A stretch of DNA of 64,000 bases, taken from Bacillus_P idriensis_A (lineage in GTDB: Bacteria > Bacillota > Bacilli > Bacillales > Bacillaceae). The notes beneath the pieces were generated by a model, which saw only the letters and a list, made by a program, of their open reading frames with translations, was not told the origin of the DNA and did no database searches. Shown piece by piece: positions 52,704-61,011 of the stretch; position 1 is the stretch's first letter; each line of letters starts with the position of its first letter. The stretch lies in assembly GCF_050483325.1 (NCBI RefSeq), contig NZ_JBCMYF010000007.1:15810-79809 (forward strand). Direction: 5' to 3'. Both the position numbers and the translations under genes were made by a program.

Positions 52704-52766
52704 CTATTAACTAATTTTTATTTTAAGTTTGAGAGAATTAAAAGTCAATATATTTTTAAAAATATA

Positions 52767-52780
52767 TGCAAACGTTTTCC
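52767..52780. promoter_or_regulatory. LacI-family operator, copy 2
   Basis: Second exact copy of TGCAAACGTTTTCC, 77 bp from the first (near seven helical turns), which would place two repressor dimers on the same DNA face. It is about 140 bp upstream of the neopullulanase start. Confidence 0.7.
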
Positions 52781-52918
52781 TGATGTTTTATAATGAGGTC
52801 ATATTCTATAATCTGGCGATTCAGGGTGATCAATAGAATAGGATAATAGTCACACTTTCTGGTTCAGCTTTTATCCTGCCGGTTTCGCCGTTATCCTCAA
52901 TTTACCTTATGAAAGAGA

Positions 52919-54697
52919 GTGAACAACTTGTTAAAAGAAGCAATCTATCACCGCCCCAAAAATCAATTTGCCTATGCTTATGATGAAAAAACCATGCACC
53001 TCAGGCTTCGCACAAAAAAGAATGATGCTTCCGCTGTCTGTCTGATTCATGGCGATCCATATGAATGGAGCGAAAAAGGCTGGCACTACAAACTTGAACC
53101 GATGCATAAAAGCGGTTCGGACGATCTGTTTGATTACTGGTTTGCCGCTGTTAAACCTGAATACCGCCGGATGCGGTACGGATTTGAGCTGTCTTCCGGA
53201 GACGAAAAGCTTATTTATACGGAAAAAGGGTTTATGAGTGAAATCACAACTGATGACACGGCTCCCTATTTTGCGTTTCCTTTTTTGAACAAGGCTGATG
53301 TTTTTAAAGCACCAGAATGGGTCAAGGATACAGTCTGGTATCAAATTTTCCCTGAAAGGTTTGCCAACGGAGATTCTTCTATTAATCCAGAAGGTACTCT
53401 GGACTGGGGCAGCACGGAGCCGACAAGCGGCAATTTCTTTGGCGGGGATTTTGAAGGCGTTATCAAAAATATCGATTATCTGAAAGAATTAGGTATAAGC
53501 GGTCTTTATTTCACACCCGTTTTTAAGGCGCATTCCAATCACAAATATGACACAATCGACTACATGGAGCTCGATCCTCAATTTGGCGATAAAGAGACGT
53601 TTAAACGACTTGTGCAAACGTGTCATGACAACGGAATTAAAATCATGCTTGATGCGGTTTTCAATCACAGCGGCTATTACTTCCCTCAATTCCAGGATGT
53701 ACTCGAACATGGAATGGATTCCAAGTTTATAGACTGGTTCCATATCCATCAGTTCCCGCTTAAAAATGAAGATGATTCATTAAACTATGATGCATTCGCA
53801 TTCGTTGAGAGCATGCCGAAACTGAATACCGAGCATCCTGAAGTGAAGGAGTACTTGCTTGAAGTAGGGCGCTACTGGGTTCGCGAGTTTGACATTGACG
53901 GATGGAGACTCGATGTTGCCAATGAAGTAGATCATCAATTCTGGCGTGAATTCAGACAGGCTGTCCGCGCAGAAAAAGAAGATGTTTATATCTTAGGTGA
54001 AATTTGGCATGATTCAATGCCATGGCTTTTGGGAGACCAGTTTGATGCCGTGATGAACTATCCGTTTACAACAGGGACAATGAATTTTATTGCCAATGAT
54101 AAAGTAAGGGCAAAGGAATTTGTGAATATTATGGAAAGCGTGCTCCACTCTTATCCGAAAAACGTCAATGAAGTGGCATTCAATTTACTCGGAAGCCATG
54201 ATACACCGCGCATTTTAAATACAGCAAATCACTCCAAAGCAAAACTGAAGCTGCTGTTTGCCTATCAGTTAAGCTTTATCGGCTCGCCCTGCATTTATTA
54301 TGGAGATGAAATCGGCATGGACGGGGAACAGGATCCAGGCTGCCGCAAATGCATGATCTGGGATGAGGACAAGCAGGACCGCGAACTTTTCAATTATGTG
54401 AAAAAGCTGATTGGCCTCCGCAAACAATATCCTGTATTCGGTAATGGAGGAGATATTACATTTGTCGAAGCAAACGATGAAACCAATCATGTTATTTTTA
54501 CAAAACAGAATGAAGCACAAAAAATGATTGCTGTCCTTAATAATTCCGAAAACGAATTAAGTATAGTACTCCCATTTGAATTAAAAGATACAAAATTAAT
54601 TGATTTGCTCACAGGAAAAGAATATGCCGCCCATTCTAAGAATCTAACTGTAACAGTGAAGCCTTTTGAGATGGCATTCTATTTGACTGAAAAATAA
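52919..54697 (+). CDS. Neopullulanase/cyclomaltodextrinase-type GH13 enzyme
   Basis: 592 residues, no signal peptide, so intracellular. An N-terminal CBM34-like domain (about 1-125) precedes the GH13 barrel with WYQIFPERFANGD (about 140), DAVFNHSGYY (about 245), Asp332 nucleophile in DGWRLD, Glu361 in LGEIWHD and Asp428 in GSHDTPR. This is the maltogenic amylase/neopullulanase group (B. subtilis YvdF), which trims imported maltodextrins and cyclodextrins. Start is GTG 52919, close to a GAAAGAGA site; TTG 52928 is a possible alternative. It is divergent from malE and shares the operators. Sugar-phosphorylase or glucosidase partners are not in the window. Confidence 0.93.
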   Translation: MNNLLKEAIYHRPKNQFAYAYDEKTMHLRLRTKKNDASAVCLIHGDPYEWSEKGWHYKLEPMHKSGSDDLFDYWFAAVKPEYRRMRYGFELSSGDEKLIYTEKGFMSEITTDDTAPYFAFPFLNKADVFKAPEWVKDTVWYQIFPERFANGDSSINPEGTLDWGSTEPTSGNFFGGDFEGVIKNIDYLKELGISGLYFTPVFKAHSNHKYDTIDYMELDPQFGDKETFKRLVQTCHDNGIKIMLDAVFNHSGYYFPQFQDVLEHGMDSKFIDWFHIHQFPLKNEDDSLNYDAFAFVESMPKLNTEHPEVKEYLLEVGRYWVREFDIDGWRLDVANEVDHQFWREFRQAVRAEKEDVYILGEIWHDSMPWLLGDQFDAVMNYPFTTGTMNFIANDKVRAKEFVNIMESVLHSYPKNVNEVAFNLLGSHDTPRILNTANHSKAKLKLLFAYQLSFIGSPCIYYGDEIGMDGEQDPGCRKCMIWDEDKQDRELFNYVKKLIGLRKQYPVFGNGGDITFVEANDETNHVIFTKQNEAQKMIAVLNNSENELSIVLPFELKDTKLIDLLTGKEYAAHSKNLTVTVKPFEMAFYLTEK

Positions 54698-54702
54698 GTA
54701 AA

Positions 54703-54742
54703 TGAAAAAACAGCCCCGGAATCCTCTCCAGGGCTGTTTTTT
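54703..54742. terminator. Bidirectional terminator between neopullulanase and ferredoxin genes
   Basis: AAAAACAGCCC / GGGCTGTTTTT arms around a 14-base loop, T-rich on both strands. Confidence 0.9.
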
Positions 54743-55062
54743 CACTCTTCAGGGCGCGGACCCGCATCAATGCCCCTGCTCTCTACTGTCATAATCGGCC
54801 TGCAGGTGATGTCTCCATTTACACGGATTTGGCAAGATAACCGCAAATGGTCCTCCACACCTTTTTCAGCAAAAGCATTTTTCTCTGCATTTGTAACATC
54901 TTCAAAATCACCTTCAAGGATTTCAACCCGGCAGGATGTGCATTTGGCTTTTCCCCCGCAGCGGTGCAGAATATCAATTCCGTTATCCTCAAGTGCAAGT
55001 ACCAGTTTTCTTCCCATTTCGGCTTCAAATGACCCTTTTCCCGGAACGTGTATTGTCGGCAT
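54742..55062 (-). CDS. 2Fe-2S ferredoxin
   Basis: 106 residues from ATG 55062 (GGAGGAG six bases upstream). Plant-type [2Fe-2S] fold with cluster ligands in HRCGGKAKCTSCRV (Cys-x5-Cys-x2-Cys) and the fourth Cys in LRLSCQIRV. It is an electron carrier; the partner reductase or oxygenase is not adjacent. Neighbours are a carbohydrate enzyme (convergent) and an AraC regulator (same strand upstream), so context gives no pathway. Length and motif are normal. Confidence 0.92.
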   Translation of the reverse strand: MPTIHVPGKGSFEAEMGRKLVLALEDNGIDILHRCGGKAKCTSCRVEILEGDFEDVTNAEKNAFAEKGVEDHLRLSCQIRVNGDITCRPIMTVESRGIDAGPRPEE

Positions 55063-55126
55063 TTCGATCTCCTCCATTAATTTGTAGTATCATCCTGACC
55101 TATTCCCCTTCATTCTAACCCAATCT

Positions 55127-55990
55127 TTATTTCTTTCTTGATACTATCTTTCGATACTCAAGCGGCGAAACCCCTTCTAAACGTTTAAATACTTTTGTAA
55201 AGTAAGCAGCATCCAAAATTCCGACTTCTTTAGCAACCGATGAAATTTTATGGTCAGCCGTCCGGAGCAGCCGCTTAGCCTGCTCAATCCGGTATTGATT
55301 TAAGTACTGAACAGGCGTGACGCCCATCGTTTTCTGCATGCAGCGGGTAATGTAATCGGGGTGGAAATGCAATTCTCTTGCAAAGTCCTCCATTTTAATT
55401 TCTTCTTTGTAATGCTTTCTTAAATACCTGAGTGTTTCCTCTACTACTTTTTCGGCAGCGCTTGGAATTTGCAGCGACTCTTTTTGCAGGTGAAGGATCA
55501 ATTCTTCAAAGTAAATTTGCTGTCTTAACGGATAATCAGGTGTCTGGTGATTCATGCTGACCAGATTATCAAAGATTTTTTCGACAAAATCCTTATGTAT
55601 GCATTCTCCAAAAGCAGGAATTTTAAAATGAAATCTGGAGGGCTCTACGAAATCACCATCAACAATCTGTACCTCAGACCAATTTTCATTTCCTTGATCA
55701 TGAAGAGAGAAATCTCCGGCCATTTTAAAATGAGTCCAGAAAACCCTTGTATCTTTCCCGCAGCTTTTATGGCCATAATGCTCCAAACCAGGGATTAAAA
55801 TCACATATTGTCCCTCTTTAATTGTAAATGAACGATCATGCTCTGTCATATAAAGCTCTCCTGACTGGACATAAATAAGGTCAAACACTGTGAAGACACG
55901 TTTAAAATGTTTGGTTCCCTTTTTAAATATCGCATCCCCTCCTTTAATAAAAACAGGAAATGGAGGAATATCAAAACCGATGTATGTCAT
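55127..55990 (-). CDS. AraC-family transcriptional regulator
   Basis: 287 residues. An N-terminal cupin-like ligand domain (about 5-160: GELYMTEHDRSFTIKEGQYVILIPG, quoted in part) and a C-terminal double helix-turn-helix (about 185-285: KMEDFARELHFHPDYITRCMQ; RIEQAKRLLRTADHKISSVAKEVG, each in part) with the AraC signature around AYFTKVFKRLEGVSPLEYRK. It probably responds to a sugar. Candidate targets are the adjacent ferredoxin or the divergent MATE exporter. AGGAGG precedes the ATG. Confidence 0.9.
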   Translation of the reverse strand: MTYIGFDIPPFPVFIKGGDAIFKKGTKHFKRVFTVFDLIYVQSGELYMTEHDRSFTIKEGQYVILIPGLEHYGHKSCGKDTRVFWTHFKMAGDFSLHDQGNENWSEVQIVDGDFVEPSRFHFKIPAFGECIHKDFVEKIFDNLVSMNHQTPDYPLRQQIYFEELILHLQKESLQIPSAAEKVVEETLRYLRKHYKEEIKMEDFARELHFHPDYITRCMQKTMGVTPVQYLNQYRIEQAKRLLRTADHKISSVAKEVGILDAAYFTKVFKRLEGVSPLEYRKIVSRKK

Positions 55991-56105
55991 ACTGTCCTCC
56001 TTTTTTCAGGTCGTATATTTACAAAAATGATCGTAATCATCTCTTTTTATTATATAAGATCCTCTGTAAACTAGTAATGATTTTATATGTGTTTTACAGA
56101 AGGGA

Positions 56106-57476
56106 ATGTCTTATTTGGCTCATAAATTAAAAGATCGAAAATTGACATTATTTGCTCTTACATGGCCGATTTTCATTGAATTATTTTTACATATGCTTAT
56201 GGGAAATGCCGATACTCTAATGCTCAGCCAATACTCCGATGAATCTGTAGCTGCAGTAGGCGTCGCCAATCAGATTTTGAATATTCTGATTGTGATGTTC
56301 GGCTTCATTGCAACTGGAACAATTGTGCTGATTACACAAAATGTCGGGGCGGGCAACCGCAAGAGCGCACTTGAGATATCTCAAGTATCCATTGCAGCCA
56401 ATCTGATCCTCGGGGTTGTCATCGGATTAATCGTCATTGTGTTCAGTGAATCGATGCTGACTATGATGAACCTTCCAGCCTCTCTGCTCCCTGAAGCAGA
56501 ATCTTATCTTCGTTTAGTAGGCGGATTTTGCTTTATTCAGGCTTTGATCATGACAATCGGAGCAATCTTGAAAAGCTACGGTTTCACAAAAGATACGATG
56601 TATATCACGATCGGGATGAATATACTGAATGTTATTGGAAATTACATTTTTATCTATGGACCTTTCGGATTGCCGGTTCTTGGCGTTGAAGGGGTTGCTA
56701 TCTCAACAGTCACATCCAGATTCATCGGACTGATTGCCATTTCATATCTGCTCGTTAAAAGGATTTCGTTTGAAACAAAATTGCAGGATGTATTTAAACT
56801 GCCTGCTGCACATCTTAAAAACCTTCTGAAAATCGGCGTTCCTTCTGCTGGCGAACATTTATCATACAATGGATCTCAAATCGTCATCACAGTCTTCATC
56901 ACCATGCTTGGCGCCGAAGCACTGACAACAAAAGTGTACGCACAGAACCTGATGATGTTCATCTTCCTTTTCAGTCTAGCCATCAGCCAGGGAAATCAAA
57001 TCCTTGTCGGACAAATGGCAGGTGCGAGAGAATACAAGAAAGCATATGAACGATGCATGAGATCTTTATACTGGGGAATTGGCATGTCTGCTGTTATTGC
57101 AATCATTTTCAGCATTTTCTCAGATAGCTTGTTTGGTATTTTCACAGACAATCAGGAAATTCTGCAAATCGGCGCCTCCCTGCTGCTGCTGACGATTATT
57201 CTTGAACCAGGCAGAGCTTTTAACCTGATTATTATCAGCGCACTGAGAGCAGCAGGCGATGTTAAGTTCCCCGTCTATATGGGTATTTTATCCATGTGGG
57301 GCATCAGTGTCCCGCTGGCTTATCTACTAGGCATTCACTTTGAATATGGTCTTGCAGGCATTTGGATGGCATTTATCGCAGATGAGTGGCTCAGGGGAGT
57401 ATTGATGCTCATCCGCTGGAAGTCAAAAGTGTGGGTGAACAAAGGATTTATTTTACAATCAAATGCTGTTTCCTGA
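56106..57476 (+). CDS. MATE-family multidrug/toxin efflux transporter
   Basis: 456 residues, twelve hydrophobic helices in two similar halves. MATE hallmarks include the early NADTLMLSQYSDESVAAVGVANQI and GTIVLITQNVGAGN region and the second-half SLAISQGNQILVGQMAGA (each in part). Such proteins export cations or drugs in exchange for sodium or protons. AAGGGA is very close to ATG 56106, so TTG 56115 may be used instead. It is divergent from the AraC gene, which may control it. Substrate unknown. Confidence 0.9.
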   Translation: MSYLAHKLKDRKLTLFALTWPIFIELFLHMLMGNADTLMLSQYSDESVAAVGVANQILNILIVMFGFIATGTIVLITQNVGAGNRKSALEISQVSIAANLILGVVIGLIVIVFSESMLTMMNLPASLLPEAESYLRLVGGFCFIQALIMTIGAILKSYGFTKDTMYITIGMNILNVIGNYIFIYGPFGLPVLGVEGVAISTVTSRFIGLIAISYLLVKRISFETKLQDVFKLPAAHLKNLLKIGVPSAGEHLSYNGSQIVITVFITMLGAEALTTKVYAQNLMMFIFLFSLAISQGNQILVGQMAGAREYKKAYERCMRSLYWGIGMSAVIAIIFSIFSDSLFGIFTDNQEILQIGASLLLLTIILEPGRAFNLIIISALRAAGDVKFPVYMGILSMWGISVPLAYLLGIHFEYGLAGIWMAFIADEWLRGVLMLIRWKSKVWVNKGFILQSNAVS

Positions 57477-57503
57477 ACCTGGCTAACACAGCCAGGTTTT
57501 TTA
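57476..57503 (+). terminator. Terminator of the MATE gene
   Basis: Perfect 9-bp stem AACCTGGCT / AGCCAGGTT, loop AACAC, then TTTT. Confidence 0.88.
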
Positions 57504-57639
57504 TGTAAGATAAATTAACACGATAAGAAAACGCTTCATTTCACAGTAGGCTGGAAGTCCTAAATTTTTTATTTAAATTTTCAGAAAAATGCTTGATTTC
57601 TGCATATTCATGCCATATGATAATAAACATAACAACAAG

Positions 57640-57656
57640 TGTTATATTACCTAACA
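57640..57656. promoter_or_regulatory. TnrA/GlnR box upstream of the ammonium transporter
   Basis: TGTTATATTACCTAACA fits the nitrogen-control palindrome TGTNA-N7-TNACA at every fixed position. It lies 76 bp before the amt start codon. TnrA would activate and GlnR repress from such a site under nitrogen limitation or excess. Confidence 0.85.
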
Positions 57657-57731
57657 TCACTTTTGGTCTTCTCTCTGTCTTTGGTCTTATTTATTTGTTA
57701 TTCGAAAACAAAAAAGAAGGAGCGTGTTTTT

Positions 57732-59015
57732 ATGGATGCGGTAGTGTTAATGGACAATTTGTGGGTCATTATTGCAGGTATACTGGTGTTGCTTATGCAA
57801 GGAGGCTTTATACTGCTTGAAGCCGGTTCTACCCGAATGAAAAATGCCGGCCACATCGCCGGCAAGACGATCTTCACAATCGGAATTGCTTCTCTAGTCT
57901 TCTGGGCTGTCGGCTATGGGTTTATTTATGGAGATGGAAATAAATTTATCGGCCTATCAAGTTTCTTTTACGGTGACTCATCACCTGCTGACGGCGGATT
58001 AGCGACATCCGTTGATTTCTTTTTCCAGCTGGCATTTGCAGCCATTGCACTGACCATTGCCTTTGGAGGCTTTGCAGAGCGTGCTAAATTGTCTGCCTAC
58101 GTTATCTTTGCCGTTCTATTTTCAGCTCTTGTTTATCCTGTCGTCGCACACTGGATCTGGGGCGCAGGCTGGCTGAAGGATTTAGGCAAGCAAGACTTTG
58201 CAGGTTCCACTGTTGTCCATTTAACTGGTGCTATGGCAGCACTTGCAGCAACAATTGTCTTAAAACCAAGGCTTGGAAAATACGGGAAAGACGGAACAAT
58301 GAATCAATTGTCAGGTCACAACCAAGTGTTCACAGCTTTAGGTGTTTTGATTCTGTGGGTTGGATGGTTTGGTTTTAATGCAGGAAGCACATTCGGCGTC
58401 TCTGACGGATTCTTCGGCTATGTAGCATTAAACACTCAGCTTGCCGCTGCTGCAGGTGCAGTTGCTGCAATGATTGTGGTTCGCATGATGACAGGTAAAG
58501 CAGATATTCCAACGACCTTGAATGGTGCACTTGCAGGCCTTGTAGCCATAACAGCGTCTTGTGCGTTTGTTGCTCCATGGGCAGCAGTTGTTATTGGATT
58601 AGTCGGAGGAATCATTGTTTACTTCAGCATGAAGCTATTTGATAAAGCCAAAATTGATGATCCGATCTTCGCCTTGTCCGTTCATGGTGCTGCGGGAATT
58701 TGGGGAACATTATCAACCGGATTCTTTGCAACTCCGGAGCTTGCAGAACGAAACGGCGGTTTAGCTGGATTATTCTACGGCGGGGGCTTCACTCAGCTTG
58801 GGGTTCAAGCGATTGGCATCCTATCATGCGCCGCTTACGCGTTTGTCATCTCCTACATTATCTTGAAAGTGATGAAACAAGTGATGGGCACAATCCGAGT
58901 AACAGAAGAAGAAGAAATGATCGGCTTGGATATGAGTGAGCACGGAAGCTACGGCTACCCAGAATCATTCGAAGCTGCAAAAGAAAACAGCACAGGCAAG
59001 AAGACTACTGCTTAA
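57732..59015 (+). CDS. amtB: Ammonium transporter (Amt family)
   Basis: 427 residues from ATG 57732 (AAGGAG nine bases upstream); the open frame extends back over the TnrA box and is not coding there. Eleven membrane helices and Amt signatures: LEAGSTRMKNAGHIAGKT (about 30), DFAGSTVVHLTGAMAALAA (about 160, first pore His) and FALSVHGAAGIWGTLSTG (about 315, second pore His). The N-terminus without cleavable signal and the LEAGxxRxKN motif place it in the group distinct from B. subtilis NrgA, closer to cyanobacterial/archaeal Amt by my recollection. No GlnK/PII gene follows; a tandem repeat array lies there instead. Confidence 0.93.
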   Translation: MDAVVLMDNLWVIIAGILVLLMQGGFILLEAGSTRMKNAGHIAGKTIFTIGIASLVFWAVGYGFIYGDGNKFIGLSSFFYGDSSPADGGLATSVDFFFQLAFAAIALTIAFGGFAERAKLSAYVIFAVLFSALVYPVVAHWIWGAGWLKDLGKQDFAGSTVVHLTGAMAALAATIVLKPRLGKYGKDGTMNQLSGHNQVFTALGVLILWVGWFGFNAGSTFGVSDGFFGYVALNTQLAAAAGAVAAMIVVRMMTGKADIPTTLNGALAGLVAITASCAFVAPWAAVVIGLVGGIIVYFSMKLFDKAKIDDPIFALSVHGAAGIWGTLSTGFFATPELAERNGGLAGLFYGGGFTQLGVQAIGILSCAAYAFVISYIILKVMKQVMGTIRVTEEEEMIGLDMSEHGSYGYPESFEAAKENSTGKKTTA

Positions 59016-59018
59016 TAG

Positions 59019-59415
59019 AAAAGCGGAGCCGACTGTTCAGGCCTGACAGACAGATAAGGATCCGGCTGAAAAGGCGCTTTTTGCCTTTACAGACGGAGCC
59101 GTTCTGGCCGAGGGACTAGGAGGCGGAGCTGGACAACACCGAAAAGCGGAATCGCCCCGTTTAGCTCCGACAGACAGATAAGGATCCGACAGAAAAGGCG
59201 CTTTTTGCCTTTACTGGCGGAGCCGTTCTGGCCGAGGAGTTGGGCGATGGAGCTAGACAACACCGAAAAGCGGAACCGACTGGTCAGGCCCGACAGACAG
59301 ATAAGGATCCGGCTGAAAAGGCGCTTTTTGCCTTTACAGACGGAGCCGTTCTGGCCGAGGGACTAGGAGGCGGAGCTGGACAACACCGAAAAGCGGAGCC
59401 GACTGTTCCAGCCTA
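59019..59415. repeat. Three tandem copies (plus a partial) of a 123-bp element
   Basis: Units start AAAAGCGGA at 59019, 59142, 59266 and a partial at 59389 (lengths 123, 124, 123). Each has GACAGACAGATAAGGATCCG, GCGCTTTTTGCCTTTAC, GCCGTTCTGGCCGAGG and GGAGCTxGACAACACCG. Units 1 and 3 are nearly identical; unit 2 (ATCGCCCCGTTTAGCTCCG) is closest to the single copy at 28745-28872. The array begins four bases after the amt stop codon and lies between it and the terminator at 59464. Confidence 0.92.
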
Positions 59416-59463
59416 TAAGCCATGAGTGTGCTGGACCCCCCTCCCAGCAAATCATGTTTTGCC

Positions 59464-59497
59464 AAAAGCACTGCGGTTCTCCCGCAGTGCTTTTTTA
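59464..59497 (+). terminator. Terminator downstream of the repeat array (probably amt)
   Basis: GCACTGCGG / CCGCAGTGC arms with a five-base loop and six T residues. It stands 450 bp beyond the amt stop, with only repeats between. Confidence 0.92.
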
Positions 59498-59515
59498 TGA
59501 ACAGCGCATGCATTC

Positions 59516-59544
59516 TTGTGAATCACTATCCTGTCTCCTATAAT
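59516..59544 (+). promoter_or_regulatory. Sigma-A promoter of the carotenoid operon
   Basis: TTGTGA (59516-59521), 17-bp spacer, TATAAT (59539-59544), 27 bp before the ATG of the CruF-like gene. Confidence 0.8.
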
Positions 59545-59570
59545 CAAAGTAGAGAGAGGTGCGAAAAAAT

Positions 59571-60341
59571 ATGAAACTCGATCAATCCATCTATTATTTT
59601 TTTCTTTTTTGGTATGCATGCGGCGTTATTTTGCTTAGCTTTGATATTCTTCCGCCTGCCCTTGAATGGGCGAATGTTGTCTTTTTAATTGCAGCGGGAA
59701 TCATCGGCGGCATTTATTTTATTCGCTCCTACGGCCGGAAGAAAGGGTTTGCCATATCTGCACTAATCGTGTTTTTTTCCATTTTTGCTGAACATCTTGG
59801 GGTAGAGTACGGAATTCTTTTCGGAGATTATTATTATACTCAGGATTTTGGTCCGAAGCTGATTGGCGTACCGATTGCGATCGGATTTGCATGGCTGATG
59901 GTTATTGCTTCTTCCCATGCGCTGGCAAAAGTAATTGCTTACAATCAGAATGTCATCGTTTACGTGCTGATCGGATCATTTCTCGCAGTCCTGATGGATT
60001 TAATCATTGATCCAGTCGCATATGAAGTGAAAGAATATTGGGTCTGGCAGGCTGAAAGCTTCTATTACAATATTCCATTTTCAAATTTTGCAGGCTGGTT
60101 TATCGTGGCATTCATTCTTCATTTCGCCATCTACTTTATTGTACATAAAGAAATGACAACCTATAATCTTTGGCACAGCAGAATGATTCTTGTTTTTGGA
60201 TTGATTCAGGCTATGTTTATCCTGCTTGCGCTGATCAATCAGCTTTGGCTTGCTGTCATTATGGCATCATTGCTTACAGCCATAGCTCTGGCAGGCTATT
60301 ATCTTTCACTGAAGAGGTTTACACATGATCGAAGCCGCTAA
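59571..60341 (+). CDS. cruF: CruF-like carotenoid biosynthesis membrane protein
   Basis: 256 residues from ATG 59571 (GAGAGGTG eight bases upstream). Seven or so hydrophobic helices; conserved-looking polar sites are EHLGVEYGILFGDYYYT (about 82) and LMDLIIDPVAYEVKEYWVW (about 142). These match the DUF422/CruF family, which hydrates terminal isopropylidene ends of carotenoids (1,2-hydratase) and is found in C30 clusters of pigmented Bacillus relatives. It is the first gene of a three-gene operon with an acyltransferase and a CrtN-type desaturase, which supports the assignment. Confidence 0.85.
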   Translation: MKLDQSIYYFFLFWYACGVILLSFDILPPALEWANVVFLIAAGIIGGIYFIRSYGRKKGFAISALIVFFSIFAEHLGVEYGILFGDYYYTQDFGPKLIGVPIAIGFAWLMVIASSHALAKVIAYNQNVIVYVLIGSFLAVLMDLIIDPVAYEVKEYWVWQAESFYYNIPFSNFAGWFIVAFILHFAIYFIVHKEMTTYNLWHSRMILVFGLIQAMFILLALINQLWLAVIMASLLTAIALAGYYLSLKRFTHDRSR

Positions 60342-60984
60342 AAAACCATACTTTGAAAAACTTTTTTTCATCTATAATCGCATGCTGTTTAAACGTCATT
60401 TTAACGGCATCTATACGGACAGCTGTGCAAATATTCCCGAGCAGGCCGTCATTTGCATGAACCACAGCACATGGTGGGACGGATTGCTGCTTTTTCATTG
60501 CAATCAGGCTAAGCTTAAACACGATATTTATATCATGATGCATGAAAAAGGCCTCATCCAGTTTCCATTCTTTAAAAAATTGGGTGCTTTCTCAATAGAC
60601 CGCAATAAACCAAAAGACATTGTGCTTTCTCTTCAATATGCAAAAACCAAGCTGGGTGAAAACAAATCCGTCTGTCTGTTTCCGCAGGGCGATGAATTAC
60701 ATCTTGAGAAAAGGCCGCTCGGATTCTTGCCTGGCGCGATTTCCCTGCTTGAGAAAAATAAAGATGTCCCCATTTTGCCTATGCTGTTTTACTACTCATT
60801 TGGCAATCAAAAAAAACAGGATATTTTCGTGCGAATATTGCCTCCCCTCTTTTATGACCAGCTTGAAGGAAGCTCACGCAAGGAAAAAAACGAATATTTC
60901 GAATGCTTGTTTACAAAAGAACTCGATGTTTTAAAACAGCAGGTCATGGATCAAGATACAAAAAACTTTGTTAATATTTTATAG
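60325..60984 (+). CDS. Lysophospholipid/glycosyl-carotenoid-type acyltransferase
   Basis: 219 residues, PlsC-like acyltransferase fold. Catalytic NHSTWWD (His about 47, Asp about 52) matches HxxxxD, and LFPQGDELHLEKRPLGFLPG (about 118) is the phosphate/acyl-acceptor block. The start overlaps the cruF-like end by 17 bp. In Bacillus C30 carotenoid pathways an acyltransferase esterifies glycosylated apo-lycopenoate; here its operon partners make that role more likely than phospholipid synthesis, but no glycosyltransferase is present in the window. Confidence 0.8.
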   Translation: MIEAAKKPYFEKLFFIYNRMLFKRHFNGIYTDSCANIPEQAVICMNHSTWWDGLLLFHCNQAKLKHDIYIMMHEKGLIQFPFFKKLGAFSIDRNKPKDIVLSLQYAKTKLGENKSVCLFPQGDELHLEKRPLGFLPGAISLLEKNKDVPILPMLFYYSFGNQKKQDIFVRILPPLFYDQLEGSSRKEKNEYFECLFTKELDVLKQQVMDQDTKNFVNIL

Positions 60985-61011
60985 CTTACAGTGTCAGAAA
61001 GGACGTTAAGC

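Noticed and set aside
57639..57731. 31-residue N-terminal extension of the ammonium transporter (a signal-like sequence)
   Set aside because: The extension begins within the TnrA/GlnR box, and AAGGAG lies correctly before ATG 57732.
59240..59425. Open frame in the 123-bp repeat array
   Set aside because: It merely reads through repeat units; the same frame is not open in the other copy at 28.8 kb.
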